From Colletotrichum lupini (Eukaryota; Ascomycota; Sordariomycetes; Glomerellales; Glomerellaceae): a stretch of 64,000 bases of DNA. Below are positions 1-10,949 of this stretch, piece by piece. Numbering within the stretch: position 1 is the first letter of the stretch; each line of letters opens with the position of its first letter. The notes under the pieces were generated by a model. That model worked only from the letters and a program-made list of their open reading frames with translations. It had not been told where the DNA came from and did not search any database. Both the position numbers and the translations under genes were made by a program. The stretch is from NCBI RefSeq assembly GCF_023278565.1, contig NC_064681.1, forward strand, positions 4,278,001-4,342,000, written 5' to 3'.

Positions 1-380
1 GTTCTATACCGGTAGCTACGGCTACCGCCGACTTTCTTATTACCTCCCGCTTAAGGCATAAGAACTTTATACCTAAGAACCGTATATACCCCTTAGGAAT
101 AGGGGTATAACCCGACTTTTTATAAGTTTAGTAGCGTTAGTATTTATTACTAATACGCAAACCTAAGAGGTACGTACCGTCCGAACGGCTACTAAGGGCG
201 CTCTTAATATACTCGAGGTATTCGTAACTAAACGGGGGAGATAGAGGTACTAGCTCATATTAAACCTTAGTACTAAGGATAGTACCGGGAGGGTCCGTTA
301 TTAAGAATTAGTTCTATAAACGACGATAATTAAAAAGGTATTATATATACGGTTAACTACTCTATACCCTCTAAAAAGAG

Positions 381-410
381 GCGAGGGAGGGGGCTATAAA
401 CCCTCCTCGC
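381..410. repeat. 30-bp inverted-repeat element, copy A
   Basis: A G-rich arm beginning GCGAGGGAGGG is followed by a short CTATAAA-containing loop and a C-rich arm ending CCCTCCTCGC, so each copy can fold into a near-perfect hairpin with one bulged base. An identical 30-bp copy lies 81 bp further on. It sits inside the RIP-mutated block. Confidence 0.75.
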
Positions 411-461
411 TTATACCATCCTCCCGGGAAACGAGGACGTCTTTTTAATCTCTAAGAGGGA

Positions 462-491
462 GCGAGGGAGGGGGCTATAAACCCTCCTCGC
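462..491. repeat. 30-bp inverted-repeat element, copy B
   Basis: This is identical over 30 bp to the element at 381-410 and has the same hairpin potential. The bases around both copies differ, so the conserved part is confined to the hairpin. Confidence 0.75.
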
Positions 492-1392
492 CTCTATTAC
501 CCTCCTAAGTAACTCGTTCGGCCGTAAGGCCGCCGCTTATTAAACGAAGTAGTTAGATTAATATTAAATAAATAAAGGCCGTACTACGACCGAAGTAAGG
601 GACGAGGGAATATTACTTACCTATCTCGGGCTTATAGAGGGGGCTAGGGGAGCCGCTACTCTCCCCCGAGGCCGTAGCTTTAAGCTTACGCTTTTTAATC
701 TCCCGCGCTACGGTAGTACGAGTGCGGTTTCTAGCTAATCGTTTTAATAATATCTAAATAAAAACAATACTATTAGTAAAAATCCTTTCTTAATAATACG
801 TACGCGTAAGAACGCGGGTATAAAAGCAAAAAGTAAGGGTATATACGTATAGTAGTAATATAAGTATAAGTTAAAAAGAGAAGGAAAGTCGGTATTATAA
901 GTAGTAGCAAGAAATTTATATATTTACTACCCTTAACCCGTAGGTCGATTATTCGGTTAATAAGAGGCCGTTCTTTAGTCGTACCTTCCGTTAATAATAT
1001 AGCCTTAAGATTACTTATAGTAACGAATACGGAGGTTAATTTACGGCCGATTTACCCCTTGCCTATAACTCTACGCGCAGACCGATTTACTTTATAATTC
1101 CTTTTATAAATAGATTTTTATATATTAGTATTTAGCTTTCCGCTTTTAGCGGACCTTTTTATAATAATACGGGTAATTAGGCGCGCTTTTTCTAAACGTG
1201 CATTTGTCTAAGGGGGTATATCGTAATAGCTTTAACTATTTATAGCCTTACCGCACGTTATATAACCTCGGTTATATAATTACCGAGGCCCACTTCGCTC
1301 GCACCCTCTATATTAGAGCGAGCTTCGTGCCTATTTCCTATTTCTAATAGATAACCGTTCTCTTTATATACGTCGATGCCCCTACAGTGACT

Positions 1393-2308
1393 CTACGATA
1401 ACACCGATGTACGACGAGAGGATGATGGGGTGAAAGCCATTACCTCGAGAGACACCCGGACAGAGTAACACAACTTGGGCCAAAAGCGCTCCCGCTCCGC
1501 CCGAATCCGAGCTTTCTCCTTCTTCAACTTCGCTCTCTCCCTAGCATCCTTTTGCGCCTGTCTGTCCCGCTCCTTCCGGGCTTTCTTCATTGCACGAGTC
1601 GCGTCTGCCGCCTCTCTCTTTTCTCTCTTCACAAGCCGAGTTTCTTGCTTGAGAGCGATGCTGAGGCGCTTCATGTTGTCCTGTCCGCGGGTGACTCCGG
1701 CCACGTGGTCTTGGAAGATTCGTTCTCGCTCAGCTCGGTAAGTTTCGATGCTGTCAGCGATGTTGACGCCTTCTTTACTGTCGAGTGAAGCTCCGTGAGC
1801 ATCGAGGATCTTGAGACGATTGGCTGCGCTTTCGACTACTTCTTTGGCGCTGCGTTCCTCGTCTCTCAGCTGTCTTATCCGGGCTCGCACTTTGTCGAGT
1901 GGCGACGGTTCTTTCTCCTCCGATTCTTCTTCATCTTCTCCGTCTTCTTCGTGAGGGACATCGGCATCCGACATTTCGTCATCAGAGTCAGGATAGACAT
2001 CTTGGAAGCTCTCGCGGTTGGGAATAAGCTCAATGGCGATGTCGGTGATGATGGCTGAGCCGGCCCCATCTACCTTGATTGTAGACTCATCAATTGTGGG
2101 TGTAAGACCGAATATGGTGATTTCGTTAGCGCCGGGCTAGTTCTTCGTTAGTTGTGGGACGAGACACCGCAGGGATCACAGGTATCCTCACCTTCAGTTG
2201 TAGGTTGCGCAAGTCCCTCACGACTTGGGCACTGTTGGGATAGAGTGTGACGGATCGGGTGGCCAAGTCTCGCACATGGTACTCCTTGTTGTGAGCAATG
2301 TCTGACAT
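1393..2308 (-). pseudogene. DUF4140/DUF4139-type protein, 3' truncated at RIP block
   Basis: Two exons join in frame: 2308-2192 and 2136-1393. The intron has a GTGAGG donor and a CTAAC branch point close to the CTAG acceptor. The conceptual product is 286 residues. Residues 1-80 carry the N-terminal pattern of fungal F37C4.5-like/DUF4140 proteins (VTLYPNSAQVVRDL, then ITIFGLTPTIDESTIKVDG). An acidic stretch and a long charged coiled coil follow (about 105-265), ending FWPKLCYSVRVSLE. Family members continue from here into a large C-terminal DUF4139 domain. In this copy the frame stops at TAG just as RIP-type DNA begins, so that domain is missing. I read this as a gene broken by a repeat insertion or rearrangement. 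A short functional variant is possible but less likely. Confidence 0.7.
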
Positions 2309-2416
2309 TTTGGTGACTTTCGTGGTCTCGCTGATATGAGTGTATTGGCAACTTGGCTGTAGTGGGGAAACTACGAGACCTGAGCGAGTGTAACAATTGG
2401 TGAGATTCAACGACAA

Positions 2417-3490
2417 GAGGGGAAAAAACGAGAAGAGAGTAGATGAGAAGAAATTGAGTTGAATTGATGCCAGTTAGCAGGACAGAATTTCGGAGGGCAT
2501 TCGTATGATACTTATAGCTGTGGTGGGAGGCGGAAACGAGGCAATGCAAACCAGCGGCCAAGAATAGGGTGGCCGCATGCTGTTGCCTGATGAGCTAGAC
2601 AACTGCTGCGGAATTCCATCGTCTCCCCCGCTCAAACTTTCATCCGAGAACTAGGGAGCCAATAAGTGCCAGAAATCGATTTAATACGTCTACATAATCA
2701 TTTCGATCTGGATTGAAGTTTGAAAGACTCAGAAACTTTGATGCCTGTGAGAGGGATGGTCCCTCCCGATTGACGAAATGCCCCCAGGGAAAAAATGAGT
2801 CGCTACACATGATGAAGGTGCATTAAATACGGTAGAAACAGGCTGCCATATTTAAAACCAGGATGGTGGCTGACCAGTCTACCCTAGTGATACAACTTTT
2901 TGACCTTCTCGTTCATGAAAAACTCCAGTTGGTCGGCGTCTTTTGGCACATGCTTCGGGTATAGCATCTCTGGGTCAAGTACTCAGCTCAGCCAATTAGC
3001 CTCTTCCTTTGCTTCTGCGGACCAGCGTCGAGTCTTCGTCGCTCGTCTCTAGCAATCCGTTCACGCTGAGTAAAATAACATGGAGGCAAGACGGATCATC
3101 CACCACAATGCCAGCGGTTTGACTATCTCAACTGCGATCCAGATATGAAGGTAACAAAGGACAGATTAGCACACAGGTTGACGCGAGTTGGCGGCTGTTG
3201 CTCTGCGACACTACCATTGCTTTCATGTTTTAATGACAACTTAGCAGTAGGAGCTTACGCGAACATTAACCTCAATTCATAGGCCTGCGACATAGCGCGA
3301 GGTTCCTTTTTCATTATTAGCCTACTGAAGTCGGTCGTGACGACTAGATAAGTCTAAGTCTTCTCTTCCTCTTTTCCAAACTGGACAACCCACAATCAGC
3401 GAGACCGTACTCCGGGCCACCCACTAGATTCACCCAGGATATCATTGTTTTTACTCCATTCCCACTCCAGAGAAGTTACGCGACGATGCT
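2417..3490. other. Intergenic, no gene seen
   Basis: About 1.1 kb of ordinary-composition DNA between the truncated DUF4139-type gene and the next minus-strand gene. Open frames are short and show no recognisable motif. RIP bias is absent here, so the mutated block is confined to the window's left edge. Confidence 0.5.
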
Positions 3491-4958
3491 TTAGAGAAGC
3501 ATCGCCATCCCAGCCACAAGACTAACAGCCACCGCCATAGCAGCAGCGCATCCAGCCCCTACTCTACCAGCGTCAGCCATGACGTTTCCGCTGGACGTCA
3601 AAAACGGCTTCTCTGCGACGACGCGGATATTGTCGACGAGCCGATCTTTATCAGGCGTGTATGTCGATTCCACAAAGTTGCACTCCTTCATGATGAAGTC
3701 CAGGTCTATTTCCCGTTAGTCCGCGTTTCGAAACCAACCAAGCCCCTCTTTTAATGGTAAGGAGTAGTAGAAGAATATTGCACTCACTGTTTGCCCGGTT
3801 TCCAGTCTTCCGGATACAGCTCTGACAAAGCCCAGCCAGTAACTGCACGTCGAAGCTGTTATGAGAACAAGTACACTGCTTCTCGGCTTCTTCACGGTCG
3901 TTAGGCGACTTGTTATCCGGTTGCTTCTCCGACCCCGGTCCCATGATGGGTATCGCAGCCGGGTTGCTCATAGACGCCTGAGGAGGTTGAAGCTGCTGTG
4001 GTGGTGTCGGCTGGAGCATCGGGGGTGTGGTTTGCTGAGATGATGAAGGAGCGGGTTGCTCTTGCGGTGGCGGTGGCGGACGCTGAGGTTGCTGTTGTGG
4101 CGGTGGTTGTTGGGCTGGAGGTTGCTGAGGCGCGGGCCTTGACGTCGATGATGGTGGAGGAGGTGGTGGCGGTTGTTGAGGTCTCGGGGCTGTGATCACC
4201 GGAGGCGGCTGAACCGGAGGCGGTGCTTGGATCGGGGCCGGAGCTTGCACCGGAGGTGGGGCCTGGACGGGCGGGGGAGCCTGTACCGGTGGAGGCGGCG
4301 GTGGCGGCGCCGGAGTAGGTATCGTCGGCGCCGACACAGTCAGGAACACAGTCGATGTGATCAAGACAGGCACAGGCGGCGGTACCTGTGGCGGAGGATC
4401 TATTGATGGCGTCGCCTGTGGTGGAGGAGGAGGCGGTGCCGAGGGTGTAGGTGTATTCTGGGCATCCGGCGTACTCGTGCTCAACGGAATCTCCGCTGCG
4501 GGGGCAGAAAAGGGCAGCGTGGCAATGAAGCCGGGTGTAGCATCCACGGCCGGCTGCTGCGCGTCTTGGGCAGGTTGTTGCGCATCTTGAGGAGGCTGTT
4601 GTGCAACATTTGTAGCTTGAGGCTCGTCTAGACCGGGTGTCGATGCCTCGACCGCGTCGTTTTGGTTTGGTCTGCGGTGGTGGTGGCGGCGAACGACTCC
4701 GTGTGCGCCTGCTGGTGATGGTCTTTTCGCCTGTCGTCTTTCTGGCGGCGGTCTGTATTGCGGTGCGTCGACTTTCCTCCTCTTCAGTCTCTTGAGCTCG
4801 TCGAAGGTATTGTCAACGTCGCATTTGAAAGTAAGCTCGACGATGGGCCCGCATATTGTTGCGCATTCGACGGGGACGTCGTCGACCTGGACTTCTCTGG
4901 CGCCCGCTAGCACCGCGAGGCTCGAGAAGACCAGAACTGATGCCTCTTTTCCTCTCAT
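3491..4958 (-). CDS. Secreted proline-rich GPI-anchored cell-surface protein
   Basis: Exon 1 is 4958-3788 and exon 2 is 3705-3491. The intron has a GTGAGT donor and a CTAAC branch point and splits one codon; the product is 461 residues. The chosen Met (MRGKEASVLVFSSLAVLAGA) gives a clean signal peptide. An upstream in-frame Met at 5048 would bury it. Next comes a short Cys-containing segment (VECATICGPIVELTFKCD, about 28-47). Residues about 70-360 are Pro/Gln-rich and low complexity, with repeated QQPxQDA and APPPVQ units. A second Cys cluster follows (CTCSHNSFDVQLLAGLCQSC). The C terminus is an Ala/Val-rich hydrophobic tail ending MAMLL and preceded by small residues, as expected for GPI attachment. 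Cysteine domains flanking a Pro-rich stalk suggest a wall-spanning surface protein. I recognise no specific family. Confidence 0.75.
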
Positions 4959-6591
4959 CCTGTCCGGTCCTAGATATTCTCGGCAAAGCACGAATTGAAA
5001 ACTCTCAAGGTCAATGAGAAGGTATCGAAGGACACATAGGAGAATCAACTCCTTTCGCTCGCTGGTCGCAGAATTATGGCAAAGTCACGATACAAGCACA
5101 CGCAAATCAATAGAAAGAAGATCATCCGCACATCATCCAAAGGAGAAATAGGTACTCCAAGCCCCAACACCTATATCAGACAGTCACATCTCTCCCTACA
5201 CGCCGTCTCTCACACACCAGATCCTCAGACTCAGGACGCAGCCGCTTCCCCCACACAGCAGACATGAATGAAACGGCAGCTCAAGCTTCAGAAGGGAAAG
5301 GGAAAAAAGGTTGGACGGAAGGAAAACCAAACACTCCCAGTGCTTACTACCCCGGACCTGACGAAATTGGCCACCCGGCGCGCCTATCAAGCTTCAAGAC
5401 GGTGCAGAATACTCTAAAAGAAAGTTGTGGACCAGGAGGGGGGGCAAGATGAGGCACAAGGGGCACAAGGGGTAGTGTGCGTGGGAGATTGTGAGCTGGT
5501 GAGGAACGCAAGACGGCTTCATACCCAAACTGGCAAAATCTGGGTTCGAACGACTCGTCTTACATGTCTCGGAAACAAAACCATCGCATGGGGAGAGGCT
5601 AGGAGGAGGGGAACAGGGGGAAGCACAATCCCTACCCACATCCTCTCTCCCTCTATTCATGGATCTTCACTAACCCCAGTGCCCAAGTCCTGGACTCCTG
5701 ACTGAGACTCGAGACTCGTGCGCGCTGGGTGGGAAGAGTGCAACGTGAAACGCGAACAGACCGCGCCGACTCGCCAATCGCAATGCATCACGATGGCCGC
5801 GGACATGGTCCATCCTCTCAATGCTTCCCATGGAATGGGGACGCTGGCGATCAGAAACAGTCCACTATGGTAGAATCAGGAGAGTCGGTTGATGCACGTA
5901 GCAGCTGGTATCTGAGGCTCTGCGTTGATGACGAGCCTATTAATGTTTATTTTACTAGTGCCCCGCAAGGTTTTGAAACAGTCCTCGCTTGCTTGAACTT
6001 GTGGTCAAAAAGATGTAGCCGATAATCGTAAAAGTAGATGATGAGCAGTGAGAGAAAGCAGTCAGTGAGAAGATAAGAAAGCAGTGAAGCTGGCATGTAG
6101 CGCAGCTCATGGTGAGCATTCCGAGTCTAGAACCCGCAATCTCCCTCCTGCACGCTCCTCAGACGAACTCGCGAGCCGGATGTGAGGAGTTCCTTTTGGA
6201 TGCTAAGGAAGAAGTATCTCAAGTTTTCAACGTGAAACGGCAACTTGAGGATGGGACGAAGAGAAGAGCACACGTATCGGATGCGCATTGAGGTAAGCGA
6301 AGTAAGCTTCTAGGACGCAGCTGCTGGTGCTTGCGGACTTTATTCCGTTCATGTCGGCACTAGTTCTGCCTTTTTCATTTGAGTCAGTCTCAAATAGCTA
6401 TCGCTAGCTTAGAGGATGGGTTCCTCAATCGTGATGATCGAGCTGTTAATACTCGTGCGAACTGAGCTCATGGTGTATTACGATAGCTTCTGTTGATGGT
6501 GGCTTTCTTTACAACCCTAAACTGTCTCGTAGAATATTAGGTAAGATATAGTCTATACTTCTTCCACAAGTCCCCATAAGAAGAGCAAAGC
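4959..6591. other. Intergenic, no gene seen
   Basis: This is 1.6 kb upstream of the proline-rich protein and downstream of UGDH. It includes the former's promoter and purine-rich tracts near 5280-5470. Open frames of up to 98 codons occur on both strands but none shows a domain or a consistent exon structure. Confidence 0.45.
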
Positions 6592-8820
6592 TCAACTCCT
6601 CCCCCGTCTCCCAACACTCTCAACTCGAACTCCCAGCTTGGCCATCTCATCAGCATCAATCACCCCTCTCCCATCAAACACCCACCTCGGAACCTGCATA
6701 TCGCCCGCCACCCTCTCCCAGTCAACCCTCTCCTTGACCGTCTGCCCCTCTTCCGCCCCCGGTCCATGACTGGCAAGTCCCGAGACCTTGCAGTCCTCCT
6801 CCTCCGCCCGACAATCCGGGCAATCTCCCGAACAAGCAGGCTCAGCAACGTATCGCCCGAGTGGATCATCCAAAGTCGCCGCCCCCATCTCCCCCTTGCC
6901 CAGCGCTGGTCTCACAATCGACTGCCGAAGCTCTTGGCCCGCCCCCTCCGCCGCCCGCGATGTCGTGCTTCCGCGGGGAGAAGAAGGATCAGAAGGTGCA
7001 GAACCCGGCGTATCCCTGACGCCGAGCTCACCCGTGTTCCGAAACTCGTCAAACTCGGTGGTGATGAGAACCGCGTTACTACCACGACAAGCGTCGTATG
7101 CGTTCCCGTACACAACCAAGGGTCCAGTACCACCGCCGTCGTCCTTTGACGTTGTCGTCTGTGGGCCACAGAACTGCTGGATCTCCGCTTGAATCACGAG
7201 AGGATTACAGCACGGATCAAACACCGCAATCTCCCGTGGTCCCTCCTCCGACAGCGCCCGAATAATCTCCAGCGCAGGCGACTCCCTCGTATCCGACGTA
7301 TCCTTCTTGAAAGCATACCCGAGGACAGTAATCTTCTTCCCAGCCAGGGTATTATTCAAACACTTGACCACGCGCCTCGTGAACCTCTCGCGGGCGTACT
7401 CGTTCATCTTGACCACCTGCCGCCAATACTCCCCCACCTCGTCGAGATCAAGCGACTCGGCAAGGTACACCAGGCTCAAAATATCTTTCTTGAAACAGCT
7501 GCCCCCGAAACCGATGCCCGCTTTCAGGAACCTGTCTCCGATACGCGGGTCCCGGCCCACGGAAGCAGCAACTTCATCTACATCCGCGCCCGTCCGCTCG
7601 CAGATTGCGCTGATGGAGTTGATACTGCTTATCCTCTGCGCGAGCATCGCGTTGGCGACTAGCTTCGCGAGCTCAGATGACCAGACGTTTGTCGTGAGGA
7701 TGCGTGCGCGGGGGACCCAGGCAGCGTATACACTCGCCAGCGCCTCGGCCGCGCGATGGCCCGAGGGCGTCGTGTCTGCGCCGATGAGGACGCGGTCTGG
7801 GTGCAGGAGGTCGTTTATGGCTGTGCCTGCGGCGAGGAACTCTGGGTTGGAGAGGATTTCAAAGTGTACACCGGGTCGATGGGCGGCGAGCTGTGGGAGG
7901 TGCTGCGTTAGCTACCCTGTTGACGTATTTTGTGAGCTCTCTCGCCGATGATGTGGACTCACTGTCTCTCGCACAAGCTCCGCGGTCCGGCATGGCACGG
8001 TAGACTTTTCTACGATGATGGCGCCCGGTCGTGCATGTCTGGCCACCTCGGCGGTGACGGCTTCAAAGGCCGCCATGTCCGTTGCGCTGCCGGCGCCGTG
8101 ACCCCTCGTTTTTGTCGGGGTGTTGACCGCGATGAGGACCACGTCCGCTTCTGAGATGCATTTTGAGACGTCTGTCGAAAAGAAGAGATTCGGCTGCCTA
8201 GGAGGGACGGAGATGGTGCTGATGCTATTTTCACCACATTGACTTCCGCACTCAGATGTGACTGATGACGATGGCGAAAAAGTCTCACAGTGTCCCGGCC
8301 TGGCGCGATGGCTGGAGACAGATGCTGAGTCTTCCTTGGTACCGTCCCTGGCGACTCGGACAATATCTCGTAGCCCAGGCTCGTAGATGGGAGGATGCTT
8401 CGAGTTCCACCTCCTGATCCGGCGCTCATCTCTATCCACGATCGTGACGCGGATGTTAGGATTCTTGAACGCGATAACCGCCGCCGTAGGTCCCCCTGCA
8501 CTAAAGGTCAATTTCCTGAGTTCATGGGACTGCGCATCTTATAATTGCGACTTACCCACGTAGCCAGCGCCTACACAACAGATGTTGCGAACCGGACCGT
8601 TGCCACTGTTTCCAGCGAAGCTCATCTCCTCGGCCTTCGTATCGAGTTGAGGAAATACATCCCCGCCAGCTTCTTCGCCTTCAATGACTAGCTGGCTCGC
8701 CGCTCTGACGACAGGACTGAAAGTGCAACTTCCCTCAGGTGTCGTTGGAACCGTAGACGCCGCTCGCTCATACACATCTTCATTCCCAAGGACAACGTTG
8801 ATATCGTAAATATCCGCCAT
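6592..8820 (-). CDS. UDP-glucose 6-dehydrogenase (UGDH family)
   Basis: Three exons, 8820-8556, 8495-7963 and 7890-6592, join in frame to 698 residues; an upstream in-frame Met at 8910 would add 30. The enzyme oxidises UDP-glucose to UDP-glucuronate with two NAD+. Visible motifs are the Rossmann loop GAGYVGGPTA (about 84-93), IPG-type IYEPGL, VNTPTK, VEKSTVP, LSNPEFLAAG, the catalytic-Cys loop GFGGSCFKKD (Cys near 397), VLGYAFKKDTSDTRESPA and a C-terminal VFDGRGVID. Two low-complexity insertions are unusual. One of about 45 residues, rich in Ser and Cys, lies between the NAD-binding core and the FFSTD segment. A longer Gly/Ser/Cys-rich one (about 480-620) lies before the C-terminal UDP-binding motif. 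The first exon gives an N-terminal extension of about 75 residues. The gene is divergent from the GT4 gene at 10950. Confidence 0.9.
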
Positions 8821-8910
8821 TGTCACAGCCTTAATCAACCAATTTGAGCAGACCTTGTCCCAGCTATCGCTCTCTCTGATCTCCAGAACCCGATCTGTAT
8901 ATACCCCCAA

Positions 8911-10949
8911 ATCGCTTCAATCCGAAAAGCACGATAGCCAAACTCGCCTGGCTAGCTGGCTGGTGATTTCGTCCGATGGTAAAAAAAAAGGGCGTTCGTT
9001 TCACTATCATCAATCAGGAAAGGTCCCCCAAACGGTGGCGGCCGTGCGGGAACGAACCGGTCTGGCTGTAGATCTGATGTGGCTTTCCAAGGCGCGCTGG
9101 TGCTCGATTTAGCAACCGTCCGTCTGATGATCGAGCTTTTTACTGACCTAAAAGCCAGTGATGAACGATGAACAATGAGCCCTTTATCAGCTTCAAGAGC
9201 TTGACGCGCGTCAATGTAGGGTGATGGTGATTGAGGAGACGCGGCGCGGCGGTCAAAGTTGCCGGTTTCCGAGAATGTGATGTAAGTTGGGGGGGAGATG
9301 GAGGTTATAGCTAGATGTGGGATGGATCCTATGTAGATTGGAGGTGTAATAGGGCATAAAGAGCTTCAGGCAAAGAGTTCATGCGACGTCTGAACATGAG
9401 AAATGGCAGCGTCGACATGACCTTTGTAGGGTCGGGTCGACGAGAATGCTAGTTTGTACTTTGATCCCGATAACGGCCGAGCGTATCGCAAGTTACCGAT
9501 GAATGCATAGCTACGAGTTGACAACAGCACGGCTTATCGTCGAGTATCAAGGCAGTTGGCCATGAGATCTCCGTCGAGAACATCACGATGGCCCCTACCC
9601 CGCTACGATGACCCCTCCAACTGATAGCACTTCGAGCCGGCATGGGTGATGGGAATTCAGCGAATTGCATCCTCGCAAAGATCCAATCGTACGGGCGACA
9701 GACCACGATTCGTCAGACTTGGACGAGATAGCCGTGGAATCTACATCAGAATGTATAAATCATGGAAAAGAGGTTGTCGATAAACCTCACCCAACCGGAG
9801 GGGCCACGGGCATCTGGATACAGCCCGCGATTCGCCTTCTCGACGACTTTTTTCCATGTGTATGGATCAGGAACTTGTCATGTGGGCAATCTTTGACAGA
9901 CAACTGAAAAATGTAACCTTTCGATCGTGTTTGTAACTCAAGAAAGGTGTCGCCGTCTCGCTGATTGGTTCTCATCCACCGAAGCGGAAATGTGCCACGT
10001 TCCAGGCATCTGATTGGCTGTTGACCTGATGTCTCGCGATTTGTGAATTTTGTATCGCCTCAGCTGTGTACGAAAACAGGTCTCCCCTCCAAGATAAGAA
10101 CGAGAAGGTCGAAGGCTTGGCGCGTGGGTTATCTGGCCCAATTAAGCATATATGCATATGTAAGGTAGTTTTGCTTGATCCCATCGTTGATCGTCATCAA
10201 GGACTCGATAGCAATCCTTGCCCCTCAGCTATGCGGCTTCGGATGTGCATATCAGACTTGGGATGTCGACCAGATATTCATAGACATGGAGAGATCATAC
10301 AGGTACACAATCTCCAAATATCTGGCGGGGTCAAGGAAAGGATGGTCACTTCGTAGTTCCCGTGATATGGTCTCACCAGTCTCCGCCACAGGCGCCAACC
10401 ATCGAAAAAGAATGATTCGGGAACAATTCCACACGCAACTGGAATCGGCTTCTGGACCCTGCAGCGATGCACCCGACAATCTTTAATGAGTTGCCCCGCC
10501 CCCACTACGTTCGCGGTCGGCCAGAGAAGCTTGCCATGTGGTCCAGCGCGACACATCGACAGGCTCTTTCATTCGAGTCTCGTCTGCCCCTCCCCCGCCG
10601 CACATCATCACAGGTACCTGCGTGATAGTACGCCTAGCACGGTGAGACATCTAGGTCGCTTGACCTGTACGCATCTTCTGCAGTCCGAACATCGCAGCCA
10701 TGGGCGAAGGAGATATCAGAAGGCCAAGCGCCGCCTACGGCGCATTCCCCTCATACTCGGCGAACGCCATCATTTTCCTTACACTGCACGCAAGACCTGC
10801 GGTTCTTCAGCTCCGCAATAATCGCTAGCAGGCCATACTGACCGTCGCTGCGAGACTTTCGAGTGATTCTTCGGTAAGATGCAGGCCCTGTGATGGAATT
10901 GTAAATCCAGCTAACATGGTAACTGGCCTAGGCATTGTAGCCACTGGCA
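8911..10949. promoter_or_regulatory. Shared 2-kb divergent promoter region, UGDH / GT4
   Basis: There is no convincing gene between the 5' ends of the minus-strand UGDH gene and the plus-strand GT4 gene, so this interval must contain both promoters. Open frames here (up to 111 codons) lack domain signatures and conserved exon joins. Extra 5' non-coding exons of GT4 could lie near its right end. Confidence 0.5.

Larger units (their letters stand above)
1..1390. repeat. RIP-mutated repeat block (degenerate mobile-element DNA)
   Basis: TpA is extremely abundant while CpA and TpG are rare over this whole block, although many CpG and GG/CC runs persist. That is the footprint of RIP in ascomycetes (CpA to TpA on both strands of duplicated DNA). 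No open reading frame of useful length survives on either strand. The bias stops abruptly near 1370-1390, where ordinary coding sequence begins on the minus strand. The parent element cannot be named because no domain is legible. A transposon or other multicopy sequence is the likely source. Confidence 0.8.

Noticed and set aside
1475..2058. Plus-strand frames opposite the truncated DUF4139-type gene
   Set aside because: They are antisense to a charged coiled-coil region with good minus-strand coding evidence and a consistent intron.
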